Source: Pacificitalea sp040119125
Lineage (GTDB): Bacteria > Pseudomonadota > Alphaproteobacteria > Rhodobacterales > Rhodobacteraceae
Assembly (NCBI GenBank): GCA_040119125.1
Contig: JBEDTR010000007.1
Coordinates: forward strand, 277,883 to 341,882
DNA: 64,000 bases
Reading direction: 5' to 3'
This document shows positions 8,337 through 18,173 of the stretch, one piece after another. Made by a program: the position numbers and the translations under genes. Positions within the stretch are counted from its first letter, which is position 1. Each line of letters opens with the position of its first letter. The notes beneath the pieces are model-generated. The model was not told where the DNA came from. It was given only the letters and a program-made list of their open reading frames with translations, and ran no database searches.

Positions 8337-11300
8337 TCATGCTGTTTGCGGCGCGGCTTTCGCCTTACGCGCTGCGCGCCGCGCGCGCCGCCCCGCGCGG
8401 CGCACGGCCAGCCGTTCCCCCAGCATCAGCATCGCGGGCGTCACGATCAGCGTCAGCAGCGTCGCCACCATCAGCCCCCCCGCGATGGCGGAGCTCAGCT
8501 CCGTCCACCATTGCGTCGATGGCGCGCCATAGACGATTTCGCGGCGGAAGAAGTCGATATTGATCCCGATGACCATCGGCAGCAGCCCCAGCGCGGTGGT
8601 CACCGACGTCAGGATCACCGGGCGCAAACGCTGCGCACCGGTGCGCAGCGCGGCCTCCAGCGGCGGCATGCCGGTTTTTTTCAGCTCGTTGAACGTGTCG
8701 ATCAGCACGATGTTGTTGTTCACCACGATGCCCGCCAGCGCGATCACCCCGATCCCGCCCATCACCACCCCAAAGGGACGCCCGGTCACAATCAGCCCCA
8801 GCAGCACCCCGGCGATGGAAAAGATGATCGCGCTCATCACCACGAAGGCCTGAAAGAAGCTGTTGAACTGCACCACAAGGATCACGATCATCATCCCGAT
8901 GGCGGCGGCAAAGGCCCCCGCCAGAAACACCATCGCGTCGGTCTGATCCTCAGCCTCGCCCGCGAAGGACCACGTCACGCTGTCGGGCAGGTCCAGCCCC
9001 TCCAGCGCGCCGCGCAGCGCGACGATCTGATCGTTCACCAACAGCCCCGGCGCGACATTGGCGGCGATGGTGGTCACCCTCTCCTGATCTATGCGCTTGA
9101 TGGTGCCGCTGCGCGGCGCTGGCTCAAAGCTGACAAAGTTCGTGACCGGCACCAGCCCGGAGGTGGTCGGCACGCGCAGGCTTTCCAATTCCGCCAGCGT
9201 GCGATCCCCGGCGGGGAAGCGAACACGGATATCCACCGCACCTTCGGCATCGTCGGGGCGGTAATCGGCCACCGTGATGCCTTGGGTCAGAAGCTGCACC
9301 GCCTGCCCCAACAGCGTCACGTCAGCGCCAAATCGCGCGGCCTCGGACCGGTCGAGCCGCACCGCCCATTCCACACCGGGCAAGGGCCGCGTGTCGGTCA
9401 CATCGGTAAAGCCGCCCATCGCATCCATCCGGGCGCGGATCGTCTCAACCGCCGCCGCCTGTGCCGCGCGGTCGCGCGATACGACCTCGATACTCACAGG
9501 CTTGCCCGCCGAAGGACCGCCTGACTGCACCTGCACCTGCACATCGATACCGGGGATTACGCCCATGTCCTGCCGGATCTGCGCCGCGATCTCGGCGGCG
9601 GGACGGCGGGTATCCCATTCGGTCAGTTCCAACTGAATGGTGCCGATCACCTCTTCGTCGGCCTGCTGGCTTGACCCGGTGCGGGCATAGACGCTCGACA
9701 CCTCATCATATTGCAACAGGCGATCCTCGACCTGTCCGACCAGTTCATCTTGTTCGTAGATCGAGAAATTGTCGCGGGCGCGCACCTCTACCTGTGCGAA
9801 ATCCGGCTCGATCGAGGGAAAGAACGAAATGCCCGTTCCGAACTGACCATAGGCCAGAAACGCGGTGACCAGCGACAGCAGCGCAAAGATCAGCGTGCGC
9901 CCCGGCCGCAGGATCGCCCATTCCAGCACGCGGACATAAACCCCGGCCCCGCCGCGCATCTGGCGCGGATCGCCATGTTCTGCGGCGGTGATCTGACGTT
10001 GCTGCGCGGCGCTTTGTGGCTGACGCTTGCCGATCAACCCGCCCATGACGGGGATGAAGATCAGCGCCATGAACAACGAGGCCGATAGCGTCAGGATCAC
10101 GGTGATTGGAAGGAATTTCATGAACTCCCCCACCGTGCCGGTCCAGAACAGCAGCGGAAAGAACACGCTCAGCGTCGTGGCGGTAGAGGCGATGATCGGC
10201 CACGCCATGCGTTTGGCGGCCTGCGCATAGGCGTCTTTCGCGCTTTGGCCTTCGTGCAGGTAGCGGTCGGCCAACTCGACCGTCACGATTGCGCCGTCGA
10301 CCAGCATCCCGACCACCAAGATCAGGCTGAACAGCACCACGATATTCATGGTGTAGCCCATGAAATAAAGCGCCGCGACACCGGCGAGAAACGCGCCCGG
10401 AATGGCCAGCCCGACCAGGATCGAGGACCGCAGACCCAGCGCCCAGACGATCACGATCATGACCAGCAGCACGGCGGCGATCACATTCGATTCCAGATCC
10501 GAGAGCATGGTTTCCACCTGCTCGCTTTCGTCCTGCATGTAGTTGATGCGCACAGTTTCCGGCCAGTCCGCCTGCGCGCGCTCGATCTCGGCGCGCACGG
10601 CGGCGACGGTTTCGATGATATTGGCCCCGACGCGCTTCTTGATTTCCAGCGCCAGCGCCGGCTGGCCATTGATGCGGGCAAATCCCGACGGGTCCTCAAA
10701 CGTGCGGCGCACCGTGGCCACATCGCCGAAGGTCACGACGGTATCGCCGCGCACCTTCACCGGCAGCTCCATGATGTCGTCGAGATCTTCGATCAGGCCG
10801 GGCACCTTCAGCACGATGCGTCCGGCGCCGTTTTCGATGGCCCCGGCGGCGATCAGGCGGTTGTTGCGATTGATCTGGCTGATCAGTTCGTCGAACGAAA
10901 TATTGTAGGTCTCAAACACCGTCGGGTCGATCAGCACTTCGAGCAGTTCAAACCGCTCGCCGCCAATATCGACCTCCAGCACGCCCGACACGCTTTCAAG
11001 CCGGTCCTTCAGATCGTCGGCCAGCCCGTTCAGCGTGCGCTCCGGCACCGGCCCCGACAGGATTGTGGTCAGGATCGGAAAAAGCGCAGTGTTGATTTCC
11101 GTCACCACCGGATCCGAGGCATCGTCGGGCAGCTCATTGGCGGCGCGATCCACGCCCTCACGCACCTTGTCCAGCGCCGCATCGGCATCGAACCCCGGCT
11201 CAAATTCCAGCTGCACGCTGGCATGGCCCTCGGCGGCGGTCGCGGTCATGCTCTTGAGCCCGGTCAGCGCGCCGAGTTCGGTCTCCAGCGGCTCCACCAG

Positions 11301-11489
11301 CAGGCGCTCGGCATCCTCCGGTGCGATACCCTCCAACCCGGTCGAGACATAGACGGTGGGGATCGGGATCTCGGGCGAGCTTTCCTTGGGGATCGACACA
11401 TAGGCCAGCGCCCCCACGGTCAGGATCAGCCCCAGCAGGATCGCGACCACGCGCGCGCGCGAAAATGCGGCGTCGATCAGAGCATTCAT
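8337..11489 (-). CDS. RND efflux pump, inner-membrane permease (HAE1/AcrB type)
   Basis: A 1050-residue RND permease with the standard layout: a first transmembrane helix, a large periplasmic loop, a helix bundle containing GMLVDGAIVTVE (helix 4 proton-relay aspartate), then the duplicated second half with VVNNNIVLIDTFNEL. It uses the proton gradient to expel drugs or other hydrophobic compounds. Its ATG overlaps the stop of the adaptor gene by 4 bp (ATGA), implying translational coupling. The C-terminus is a short Arg/Lys/Ala-rich tail. No outer-membrane TolC-like channel gene lies nearby, so the pump probably uses one encoded elsewhere. Confidence 0.93.
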   Translation of the reverse strand: MNALIDAAFSRARVVAILLGLILTVGALAYVSIPKESSPEIPIPTVYVSTGLEGIAPEDAERLLVEPLETELGALTGLKSMTATAAEGHASVQLEFEPGFDADAALDKVREGVDRAANELPDDASDPVVTEINTALFPILTTILSGPVPERTLNGLADDLKDRLESVSGVLEVDIGGERFELLEVLIDPTVFETYNISFDELISQINRNNRLIAAGAIENGAGRIVLKVPGLIEDLDDIMELPVKVRGDTVVTFGDVATVRRTFEDPSGFARINGQPALALEIKKRVGANIIETVAAVRAEIERAQADWPETVRINYMQDESEQVETMLSDLESNVIAAVLLVMIVIVWALGLRSSILVGLAIPGAFLAGVAALYFMGYTMNIVVLFSLILVVGMLVDGAIVTVELADRYLHEGQSAKDAYAQAAKRMAWPIIASTATTLSVFFPLLFWTGTVGEFMKFLPITVILTLSASLFMALIFIPVMGGLIGKRQPQSAAQQRQITAAEHGDPRQMRGGAGVYVRVLEWAILRPGRTLIFALLSLVTAFLAYGQFGTGISFFPSIEPDFAQVEVRARDNFSIYEQDELVGQVEDRLLQYDEVSSVYARTGSSQQADEEVIGTIQLELTEWDTRRPAAEIAAQIRQDMGVIPGIDVQVQVQSGGPSAGKPVSIEVVSRDRAAQAAAVETIRARMDAMGGFTDVTDTRPLPGVEWAVRLDRSEAARFGADVTLLGQAVQLLTQGITVADYRPDDAEGAVDIRVRFPAGDRTLAELESLRVPTTSGLVPVTNFVSFEPAPRSGTIKRIDQERVTTIAANVAPGLLVNDQIVALRGALEGLDLPDSVTWSFAGEAEDQTDAMVFLAGAFAAAIGMMIVILVVQFNSFFQAFVVMSAIIFSIAGVLLGLIVTGRPFGVVMGGIGVIALAGIVVNNNIVLIDTFNELKKTGMPPLEAALRTGAQRLRPVILTSVTTALGLLPMVIGINIDFFRREIVYGAPSTQWWTELSSAIAGGLMVATLLTLIVTPAMLMLGERLAVRRAGRRARRAARKAKAAPQTA

Positions 11490-12796
11490 TGAGGTGCGCC
11501 TTCGGTGAGCGTCTCTGCGGACATGGCCGTGTCGCTGTCGCCGGCGCTGCCTGTGCCTTCGGTGGGCGTCTCGGCTGCTGCCTCTGGCCCCCCATCCGGC
11601 CCGTCATCTGGCGCAATATCGTCGGGGATCGGTGTGGCGGGCGCGTCGATCTCGGCTGCGGCGACCTCGGCCTCCTCCAGCGTCGGGGCGACGGCCTCGC
11701 CATTGCTGACAAACCCCTGCCCGATGGTGATGACCCGCGCCTGCGCCGGCAGGCCGCTGACCCAGATGCCATCGGTCTGCGCGCGCTCCAGCACCACGGG
11801 GCTGAACACGACCGTATTGTCGGCATCGACGGTCTTGACCCCCAACCGCCCGTCACTGCCCAGCGACAGGATCGCGGGCGAGATGAAATGCGCCGACATT
11901 TGCCCGGTCGGGATTTCGACCTGCACCGAGAGGCCAGACGCAATGTCACCATCCGGGTTCGGCACCGTGATTTCCGCGCGAAAGGTGCGGGTCTCGGATT
12001 CGGCGTCCTTGCTCACATAATCCACCGTGCCGCTGCGCTCCGTTCCGGTGATGAACCGCACCGTCGCCGCCTGCCCCTCCTTGATCCGCGACAGCGATTG
12101 CTGCGGGATCTGGATCACGATGCTCAGCGGGTCGGTGTCCAGCATGGTGCCAACCTCGCCGCCCGCCGACACATAGCCGCCCTCATCAAGGTCAAGCGCG
12201 TCGAGCCGCCCGGCGAAGGGCGCGCGGATCACGGCCGCGTCGAGCGCCTCCTCCGCCTGCGTCAACTGCGCCTGCGCGGAGGCCAGAGCGGCGCGCGCAT
12301 CCGTCACCCGGTCGGTGGTGGAAACGCCGCGCGCCAATAGCGTTTCGGCATTATCGAATTCCCGCTGGGCGCGCGCGACCTCCTCGCGGGCCTGCGCCAC
12401 GCGGGCGTCCTGTTCGCGTGTGGACAGGCGGGCAATCACATCGCCCTGCTCCAGATAGTCGCCCTTGCGCGCCGCCAGCGTCGCAACCTCGCCCGAGGTC
12501 TCGGCCCGCAGGGTCGCACGGCGGTCGGGCTGGGCCTGACCTTCGGCGGTGAAAACCTGCGTCACATCCTGTGCCACGCTGTCGCGCACGGCGACGGCCA
12601 CCGCCTCCTGCGGGCGCACGGGTTCTGCGGTCTCTTTCGGCGGCGCGGGCAACAGATAGCCGCTGCCCATCCACCCGGCGAGCCCGAGCCCCAGAAGCCC
12701 CGCCACCCATTTCGAGCGGGCAGAGCCCGGCTCATCCGTGAAGCTCAGGCGCTCCGGCGTCTGGGGTTTGTTGTCAGCCTGCGAGGACGTGGTCAT
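11486..12796 (-). CDS. RND efflux periplasmic adaptor (MFP/HlyD family)
   Basis: A 436-residue membrane fusion protein linking the RND permease to an outer-membrane channel. It has an N-terminal membrane anchor (around residues 25-45), a lipoyl-like half motif, an alpha-helical hairpin (about residues 110-170) and beta-barrel segments. The C-terminal 80 residues are acidic and rich in Ala, Pro, Gly and Asp, which is unusual for the family. The chosen ATG at 12796 has a weak AAGG upstream; another in-frame ATG at 12838 lacks a ribosome-binding site. It is followed directly by the pump gene and preceded by the TetR regulator. Confidence 0.88.
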   Translation of the reverse strand: MTTSSQADNKPQTPERLSFTDEPGSARSKWVAGLLGLGLAGWMGSGYLLPAPPKETAEPVRPQEAVAVAVRDSVAQDVTQVFTAEGQAQPDRRATLRAETSGEVATLAARKGDYLEQGDVIARLSTREQDARVAQAREEVARAQREFDNAETLLARGVSTTDRVTDARAALASAQAQLTQAEEALDAAVIRAPFAGRLDALDLDEGGYVSAGGEVGTMLDTDPLSIVIQIPQQSLSRIKEGQAATVRFITGTERSGTVDYVSKDAESETRTFRAEITVPNPDGDIASGLSVQVEIPTGQMSAHFISPAILSLGSDGRLGVKTVDADNTVVFSPVVLERAQTDGIWVSGLPAQARVITIGQGFVSNGEAVAPTLEEAEVAAAEIDAPATPIPDDIAPDDGPDGGPEAAAETPTEGTGSAGDSDTAMSAETLTEGAPQ

Positions 12797-12876
12797 GGGC
12801 GGGGCACCTTCGTGCAAAGGGTGAAACAGGTGGATCATGCGGGCGGGCCCGCTTGAATTTTAGGGAACCGGCGCTG

Positions 12877-13608
12877 TCAGCGGTCGCAAATCGCGCGGAG
12901 CATCAGGCGATATTCCTCAGGATTTGGCAGCGCGATACTGCCCGGCGGCAGGCCCAGCAGGCGGTCGATCGTCGCGGCCTCGGCGCGCATCCGGGTCGTA
13001 AGCATCTGTGTCGCCTCCTCCAATTCGCCCGCCTGTGCGCGCCCGATCGCGGCCTTTGCCACCGGCATACGTCCCGGAGCCAGTCCGAGGATCAGTTCCG
13101 CCACCAATTCGTGATCGGCGACGTGAAAAACGCCCTCGGCGATGCCCGCGCCGATCATCTGGTTCAGCATTGGCCGTGCGGCAGTGCCAGCGGCATTGGA
13201 GATCCGCAAAAACAATAGGTCGTTGCCGGGCTTCAGCATCGCGTCGAGGAAAAACCGCAGCTGCGCGCCGCGTTCCGCCTTCCACCGATTGGACGCCCGC
13301 AGAAAGGCGTTGAAGCGCGTCAGCGCATCGCCTTCAGTGTCGGCGCAAGCGGCCTCGGAGGTTCCGATGGCCTCTCGGGTGAAGCGATCCACGACCCCGT
13401 CGAGCAGATCCTCCTTAGCCGCGAAATGATGATAAAAGCCGCCCTTCGAGATGCCGACCTCAGCCAGCACATCGGCAATGGTCACGCCATCCCAGCCGCG
13501 CGCAAAGAACAGCGCCTGCGCCACGTCGAGGATATGCGCCCGGCGCGCCGCCTGCGTCATCCGCCGCCGGGGTGGCGCGATGGCAGGGTCGTGATGAGGA
13601 TCGTTCAT
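12877..13608 (-). CDS. TetR-family repressor of the RND pump operon
   Basis: A 243-residue TetR/AcrR-family protein. The helix-turn-helix is in the N-terminal 75 residues (TIADVLAEVGISKGGFYHHF), and the C-terminal part is the ligand-sensing domain. The ATG at 13608 is chosen because the extra residues of a start at 13665 would run through the palindromic operator at 13629-13641. It is transcribed in the same direction as the adaptor and pump genes, 80 bp ahead of them. It probably represses itself and the pump until an effector binds. Confidence 0.9.
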   Translation of the reverse strand: MNDPHHDPAIAPPRRRMTQAARRAHILDVAQALFFARGWDGVTIADVLAEVGISKGGFYHHFAAKEDLLDGVVDRFTREAIGTSEAACADTEGDALTRFNAFLRASNRWKAERGAQLRFFLDAMLKPGNDLLFLRISNAAGTAARPMLNQMIGAGIAEGVFHVADHELVAELILGLAPGRMPVAKAAIGRAQAGELEEATQMLTTRMRAEAATIDRLLGLPPGSIALPNPEEYRLMLRAICDR

Positions 13609-13628
13609 ATGTGCAGCGCCCCTAACAG

Positions 13629-13641
13629 ACCGACGGTCGGT
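13629..13641. promoter_or_regulatory. Candidate TetR operator
   Basis: ACCGAC and GTCGGT form a perfect inverted repeat around one G, 20 bp upstream of the tetR start codon. Short palindromes of this kind at this position are typical autoregulatory operators of TetR-family genes. Confidence 0.6.
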
Positions 13642-13712
13642 AGGTAGGGCGCAGCAGTGCACCAATCAAGCCGCGGGTGTCACGACGTGCCGTCACGCCC
13701 CCCGTATAAGGG

Positions 13713-14795
13713 TCAGGCGGGCGCGGCGGCGCGCTGCCAATAAGCGGCGATATAGGACCGCCCCTGCGGCGGCTGCGTGGCCTTATATGCGCGGCGGAAA
13801 TCCTGGCTACAGGCCCGCTCTCCCGCCAGCCAGAACCACGCATCCGGTGCAGCGGCGAGGGCTGCCGCGGCGCATGCGCCCATCTCCTCCGGCGCATACC
13901 AGCGCATGGTCACACCCGGCGCCGGTGGCATCGGGTATCGGCCTGCGGCCTCAGCCTCTCCGAACAGGCAGATCTCCCCTGTCAGGTCGGGATTGCTTTC
14001 GATCACCCGCGCGATGGCGGGAAACGCCGTTTCATCCGCAAAGCCGCGGATTTCGCCCGTGATCTGCGCCGTGCCGCCGCCCGGCCCGATGACCGCGACC
14101 TCGACGCCCCGCGCCATGCTTCGCGCCCATGCCAGCGCCCGCCCGCCCTCATGCGCAAATAGGTCGAACACCAGCCGCCCGGCGGCCCGGTCGATGTAGC
14201 GTGCGGTATAGACCGGCAGGTGCAACGCCTCCGCGCCTGCAGGCCATACGGTCGCGCCATTCGGGCCGATCCGCGGCCAGCACGGTGCGCGGCCCGCAGG
14301 CGGAATGCCCAACCGGAAATGAATGGCATCGTCGGAAAACCGGCTCACATCCCCGGCCAGTGTCACCCGCAGAAACCCGCAGTCCAGAGCCTCGACCCCC
14401 GCCAGCGTCATCAGGCGCACATTGTCGGGCAGCGCGTCGGGATCAGTGGCTTCTGCCCCATCTGCGTTGGGAACGGCATCCGACCAGCGCAGCCCCCGCG
14501 CGGCCTCAGGCCATGCATGGCTCAGATGGCCCACCACGCTGTCCCGCAGCGCCTGCAGAAAATCGAGCCGCGGGGTCGCCACATGTGCCACCGCGCCGTG
14601 GCCTTCCGGGGCAAAGGCGATCTGGCCATAAGCGGTGCGCAGCGCGATGCCACCCGCCGCGTCCTGCTCGACCGTCAGGTCTTGCTCCGCCGCCCACAGG
14701 CGCACCATTCCACGCAGCGCGTCGAACGGCACCTGAGGCAGCGGCGCGCGCGCTTCGCGCAGGGCGTCGTCGGTGCGGGGCGGGGTGATGCTCAT
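13713..14795 (-). CDS. DUF2218-siderophore-interacting protein fusion (FAD-dependent ferric-siderophore reductase)
   Basis: A 360-residue protein. Residues 1 to about 105 look like a DUF2218 domain, and the rest resembles the FAD/NAD(P)H-binding siderophore-interacting (SIP/ViuB) family. SIP enzymes reduce Fe(III) inside an imported siderophore so that iron is released in the cytoplasm. The ATG at 14795 overlaps the TGA of the upstream MFS gene by 4 bp, so the two are translationally coupled. The domain fusion is seen in other SIP proteins. The call rests on domain resemblance and on the neighbouring uptake genes. Confidence 0.82.
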   Translation of the reverse strand: MSITPPRTDDALREARAPLPQVPFDALRGMVRLWAAEQDLTVEQDAAGGIALRTAYGQIAFAPEGHGAVAHVATPRLDFLQALRDSVVGHLSHAWPEAARGLRWSDAVPNADGAEATDPDALPDNVRLMTLAGVEALDCGFLRVTLAGDVSRFSDDAIHFRLGIPPAGRAPCWPRIGPNGATVWPAGAEALHLPVYTARYIDRAAGRLVFDLFAHEGGRALAWARSMARGVEVAVIGPGGGTAQITGEIRGFADETAFPAIARVIESNPDLTGEICLFGEAEAAGRYPMPPAPGVTMRWYAPEEMGACAAAALAAAPDAWFWLAGERACSQDFRRAYKATQPPQGRSYIAAYWQRAAAPA

Positions 14796-16012
14796 GCGGC
14801 ACGCTCCGGGCTTGGGCGGCGCGTGGCTCCGGCGATCGCGGGGATCGCCGCAAGCGACAGCGCGCAGCTGATGGCAAAGAAGATCGCATAGCCGAAATGC
14901 TCCGCCACGATCCCGGCACCAAGGCCGGCAACCATGCTGATGCCTGCGTCCATGCATTGGAAAAGGGTGAAATCGACCCCGCCTTGGCGCGGATCTGACC
15001 AGACCATGAACTGACCGTAAAGCGCGACGAAGCCGAACGACATGACCGCCGCGCTCGACACCATTGCAACGGGCGCGACCCCCGCGACAGGCAACAGCCC
15101 GACACCGGCAGACAGCGCGACAAGCGCAAGGATCGCCGATTGCGCGATGACCGCCCCGATCAGAACCCGGCGACTGCCGAAGCGGCGCACCATCGCGCCC
15201 CCGGCCAGCGCACCGCCCAGCCCAAGCGTCAGCCCGCCGATGCCGCTGATCAGACCCAGCTGGCCCAGATCATACCCGGCATCGATGAAAAACGGGCCGA
15301 ACATGCCCATCGCGGTTTTCTGTGCGACGACATAAAGCGCGGCAATGCCCAGCCCGCGGCGCACATCGGGGCGGCGCAACGCGGCGCGCAAACTGGGCTC
15401 GTGGGCGCGATGCTCCGGCACCGCCGCCGCGCGGGCGTGGCGTAGGAACGGCAGGCAGAGCAGGGCAATCACCCCGGCCATTGTCCACGCGCCGGTGGTC
15501 CAGCCGTAGCGATCCACCAGCAGCAGGAACAGCCCGCCGCCCACGGCCGATCCGAGATAGGCGCCGCCGACCTGCGCGGCATTGCCCCAGCCGTAATTGG
15601 TATGGCGCAGCGCGGCCACGGCATAGCCGTCACAGGCGATATCGACGGTGGCGGTGGCGAAGGCCGCCACCATCAGCGCCGCCAGCACAGGCAGCATCGG
15701 CACCGGACCGATGCCGCCGACCAGCAGCAGCACCGTGACCACCACCGCGACGCCCAGCGCCACGATGGCGGCGGAGCGGTCGCGTCCGGCCGGCGGCAGG
15801 CGGAACCGCTCCACCCTCGGCGCCCATAAAAATTTAAGCGCCCAAGGCAGCACCAGCAGCGAAATCAGCCCGATCTGGTCAAGCGGCAGATCCCGGGCCC
15901 GCAGCACCCCCGGCAGGCCGGTCCATGTCAGCCCGCCGAGGACGCTTTGCGCCACATAGATGCCGCCGATCGCGCCGACGACACCCGCTGTTTTCTGCCG
16001 CTCGCCCGTCAT
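14792..16012 (-). CDS. MFS transporter, probable siderophore importer (RhtX/FptX-like)
   Basis: A 406-residue major facilitator protein with about 12 hydrophobic segments. Cytoplasmic-membrane MFS permeases of the RhtX/FptX type carry ferric siderophores from periplasm to cytoplasm in place of an ABC system. That role is inferred from its position between a TonB-dependent siderophore receptor and a SIP reductase. The ATG at 16012 shares one base with the receptor's TGA stop (TGATG), and its own stop overlaps the SIP start. An in-frame ATG at 16066 would lie inside the receptor gene. Confidence 0.82.
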   Translation of the reverse strand: MTGERQKTAGVVGAIGGIYVAQSVLGGLTWTGLPGVLRARDLPLDQIGLISLLVLPWALKFLWAPRVERFRLPPAGRDRSAAIVALGVAVVVTVLLLVGGIGPVPMLPVLAALMVAAFATATVDIACDGYAVAALRHTNYGWGNAAQVGGAYLGSAVGGGLFLLLVDRYGWTTGAWTMAGVIALLCLPFLRHARAAAVPEHRAHEPSLRAALRRPDVRRGLGIAALYVVAQKTAMGMFGPFFIDAGYDLGQLGLISGIGGLTLGLGGALAGGAMVRRFGSRRVLIGAVIAQSAILALVALSAGVGLLPVAGVAPVAMVSSAAVMSFGFVALYGQFMVWSDPRQGGVDFTLFQCMDAGISMVAGLGAGIVAEHFGYAIFFAISCALSLAAIPAIAGATRRPSPERAA

Positions 16013-18102
16013 CAGAACCGGTAGCGCAGGCTGGCGGTCGCGGTGCGACCTTCGTAGCGATAGCAATAGCCCGCGCTACAGGTCTGGCCGGTCTCGTCGA
16101 AGGCGTTCTTTACGTTGACCTGCAATTGCAGCCCGTCATAGCCGTTGCGGGCAAAGTCATAGGACATCGCCAGATCGGCAAAGAGATAGGCGTCATTCTT
16201 GAAGGTGTTTTCGTCGTCGCCCCAGCTTTCGCCGACATAGCGCAGACCCGCGCCGAAGCCGAAGCCTTCGAACGCGCCATCCTGTGGCTCGTAGAAACCC
16301 CAGAGCGATGCGGTGTGGTCTGGTGTTGCCGACAGGGTGTTGCCCTCGGTCCCGGTCGCGCCCTCCTCGATTTCCATGTCGAGATAGGTATACGCGCCGA
16401 CCACCCGCCATGCGTCATTGAGGTTGGCCTGCCCTTCGACCTCGAACCCGCGGGAGCGCAGATCAAGCTGCCGCTGCTTGTTCAGCCCGGTGGAGGTGTC
16501 AAAGACCACGCCGTCTTCCTGCTGGATGTCGAACAGCGATGCGGTGATCAGGCTTTCGCTGCCGGGCAGCTGGTATTTCAGCCCGATCTCTTTTTGCAGC
16601 GCGCGGGTCGGCTTTGCGGGGGAGCTGTCATCAGACGTCACATCGTCATAGACCACCCCGACGTTGGGCGAAAACGAGCTCGACAGATTGGCAAAGATGT
16701 TAAGCCCGTTGTTCACCCGCCACGAAGCGCCGATCCGCCCCGAAAACGCCTCGTCCGAGGTGTCGGTCTCGCTGCGATCCGCCGCGCGAGAGGTAATATC
16801 GACCCAGTCGTAACGCCCGCTGGCGAACACCGTCCAGCGTCCGGCCTGCATCTGATCGTGAACGTAAACGCCCAGCTGCGACGTCTGCTGCCCGCCGTAA
16901 TAAGGCACATCCAGCGCATCCGTGGCATCGGCCGAGGAATAGCCCACAGCCGAATAGGCGTCGTAATCGGAATGGGCGTAATCGAGCCCCACGGCGACAG
17001 TGTGATCCACGACGCCCGTGCCAAAACGTGCTTCCGCCATGCTATCGACGGTCAGCACTTCCATATCTTCCAGATAGTGACCCCAGTAGCGGCCCAGCGT
17101 GGTGCTGTTGGGGATGGCGTAATAGCCCGCATATTCCAGATCCGAATCGACCTCGGAATAGCGCAGGTTCTGGCGCAGGGTGATGCTGTCGGTCAGCTCA
17201 TGTTCGATCTCATACCCCAGCCGGAATTGCTGCTGGTCGAAATCGTTGTAATCGGGATCGCCGTTATAGAGGTCGGAGGCGACCCCGTAGCTCGAATTGT
17301 AATAGGATGCGGTGCCGCCCACGGTGGCGTCGGAATATTCGCCGAGGAAGGTGATCCGCGTGCGGTCGGTCAGCTGGTAGCTCAGGGCCGGGGCAATCGC
17401 GATCTTGTCGTCGGAATAGCCCTCCAGCGGCGTGTCCGCCTCCCGCACCAGACCGGTCAGACGGTATTGCAGGCGACCGGCCTCATCCAGCGGCCCGGTG
17501 AAATCAAACGCGGCCTCGGCGCGGCTGTCGGTGCCGGTGGTGAACTTCAGCTCGTTGAACGCGACCTCTTTGGGTCGTTTCGACACGATGTTGACCAGCC
17601 CGCCCGGACCGCTGACCCCGTAGAGCGAGGAGGCAGGCCCCTTCAGCACTGAGACGGCCTCGTAGGTGTAAGGCTCGTTGCGATACCACGCGGAAGGTCC
17701 GTTCACCTGCCGCAGCCCGTCGCGGAAGAGGCCGGTGTAATAGGCCGGGAAGCCGCGCAGATAGATCGCGTCATAGCGCGTATCGAACGCGAAGTTCGTC
17801 ACACTCGCGCCCGAGGCATAGCTCAGCGTTTCAAGCAGGGTGCGCGGCTGCTGATCTTCGACCTGATCCTGCGCCACGGTGCTGATCGACTGGGGAATGT
17901 CGGCGATGGGGGTGTCGACCTTGGTTGCCTGCCGCCCCGCTTCGGCAACATAGCCATTCTGCACCAGCGTCGCGTCGCTTTCAGCCTCCAGCACCAAAGT
18001 GCCGAGGTCGAGCGCCTCCCTCTGTTGCGCGCCGGTCTGCTGTGCCTGCGCAGTTGTGGTAGCCCCAAGCGCAATTGCCAGCGCAAGCCGCGATACCTGC
18101 AT
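16012..18102 (-). CDS. TonB-dependent siderophore receptor
   Basis: A 696-residue outer-membrane receptor. A signal peptide of about 20 residues ends near TTAQAQ. The plug domain follows (about residues 60-165, with DIPQSISTVAQDQ and YLRGFP), then a 22-strand beta barrel ending in ASLRYRF with the terminal aromatic residue typical of outer-membrane proteins. The plug resembles that of hydroxamate-siderophore receptors (FhuA/FhuE/FpvA group), but the ligand is not certain. GGAG precedes the ATG. It is the first gene of a receptor-MFS-SIP operon; a 17-bp palindrome upstream may be an iron-responsive operator. Confidence 0.92.
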   Translation of the reverse strand: MQVSRLALAIALGATTTAQAQQTGAQQREALDLGTLVLEAESDATLVQNGYVAEAGRQATKVDTPIADIPQSISTVAQDQVEDQQPRTLLETLSYASGASVTNFAFDTRYDAIYLRGFPAYYTGLFRDGLRQVNGPSAWYRNEPYTYEAVSVLKGPASSLYGVSGPGGLVNIVSKRPKEVAFNELKFTTGTDSRAEAAFDFTGPLDEAGRLQYRLTGLVREADTPLEGYSDDKIAIAPALSYQLTDRTRITFLGEYSDATVGGTASYYNSSYGVASDLYNGDPDYNDFDQQQFRLGYEIEHELTDSITLRQNLRYSEVDSDLEYAGYYAIPNSTTLGRYWGHYLEDMEVLTVDSMAEARFGTGVVDHTVAVGLDYAHSDYDAYSAVGYSSADATDALDVPYYGGQQTSQLGVYVHDQMQAGRWTVFASGRYDWVDITSRAADRSETDTSDEAFSGRIGASWRVNNGLNIFANLSSSFSPNVGVVYDDVTSDDSSPAKPTRALQKEIGLKYQLPGSESLITASLFDIQQEDGVVFDTSTGLNKQRQLDLRSRGFEVEGQANLNDAWRVVGAYTYLDMEIEEGATGTEGNTLSATPDHTASLWGFYEPQDGAFEGFGFGAGLRYVGESWGDDENTFKNDAYLFADLAMSYDFARNGYDGLQLQVNVKNAFDETGQTCSAGYCYRYEGRTATASLRYRF

Positions 18103-18156
18103 TTTCTTGTCTCCTGTTCACTGTCCGCGGCGGTTCTTCCATGCCGCCAAACGAAA

Positions 18157-18173
18157 GACAAACTATTTTTGTC
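18157..18173. promoter_or_regulatory. Palindrome upstream of the siderophore receptor
   Basis: GACAAA (18157-18162) and TTTGTC (18168-18173) are perfect inverted arms around CTATT, 54-71 bp upstream of the receptor start. The position suits an operator for an iron regulator (Fur/Mur, Irr or RirA in alphaproteobacteria). It is not a clear match to the TGA-N9-TCA iron-rhodo-box, so the regulator is unassigned. Confidence 0.45.

Noticed and set aside
10245..11492. 415-codon open frame on the plus strand
   Set aside because: It lies wholly antisense to the RND pump gene and its residue use is that of a shadow frame.
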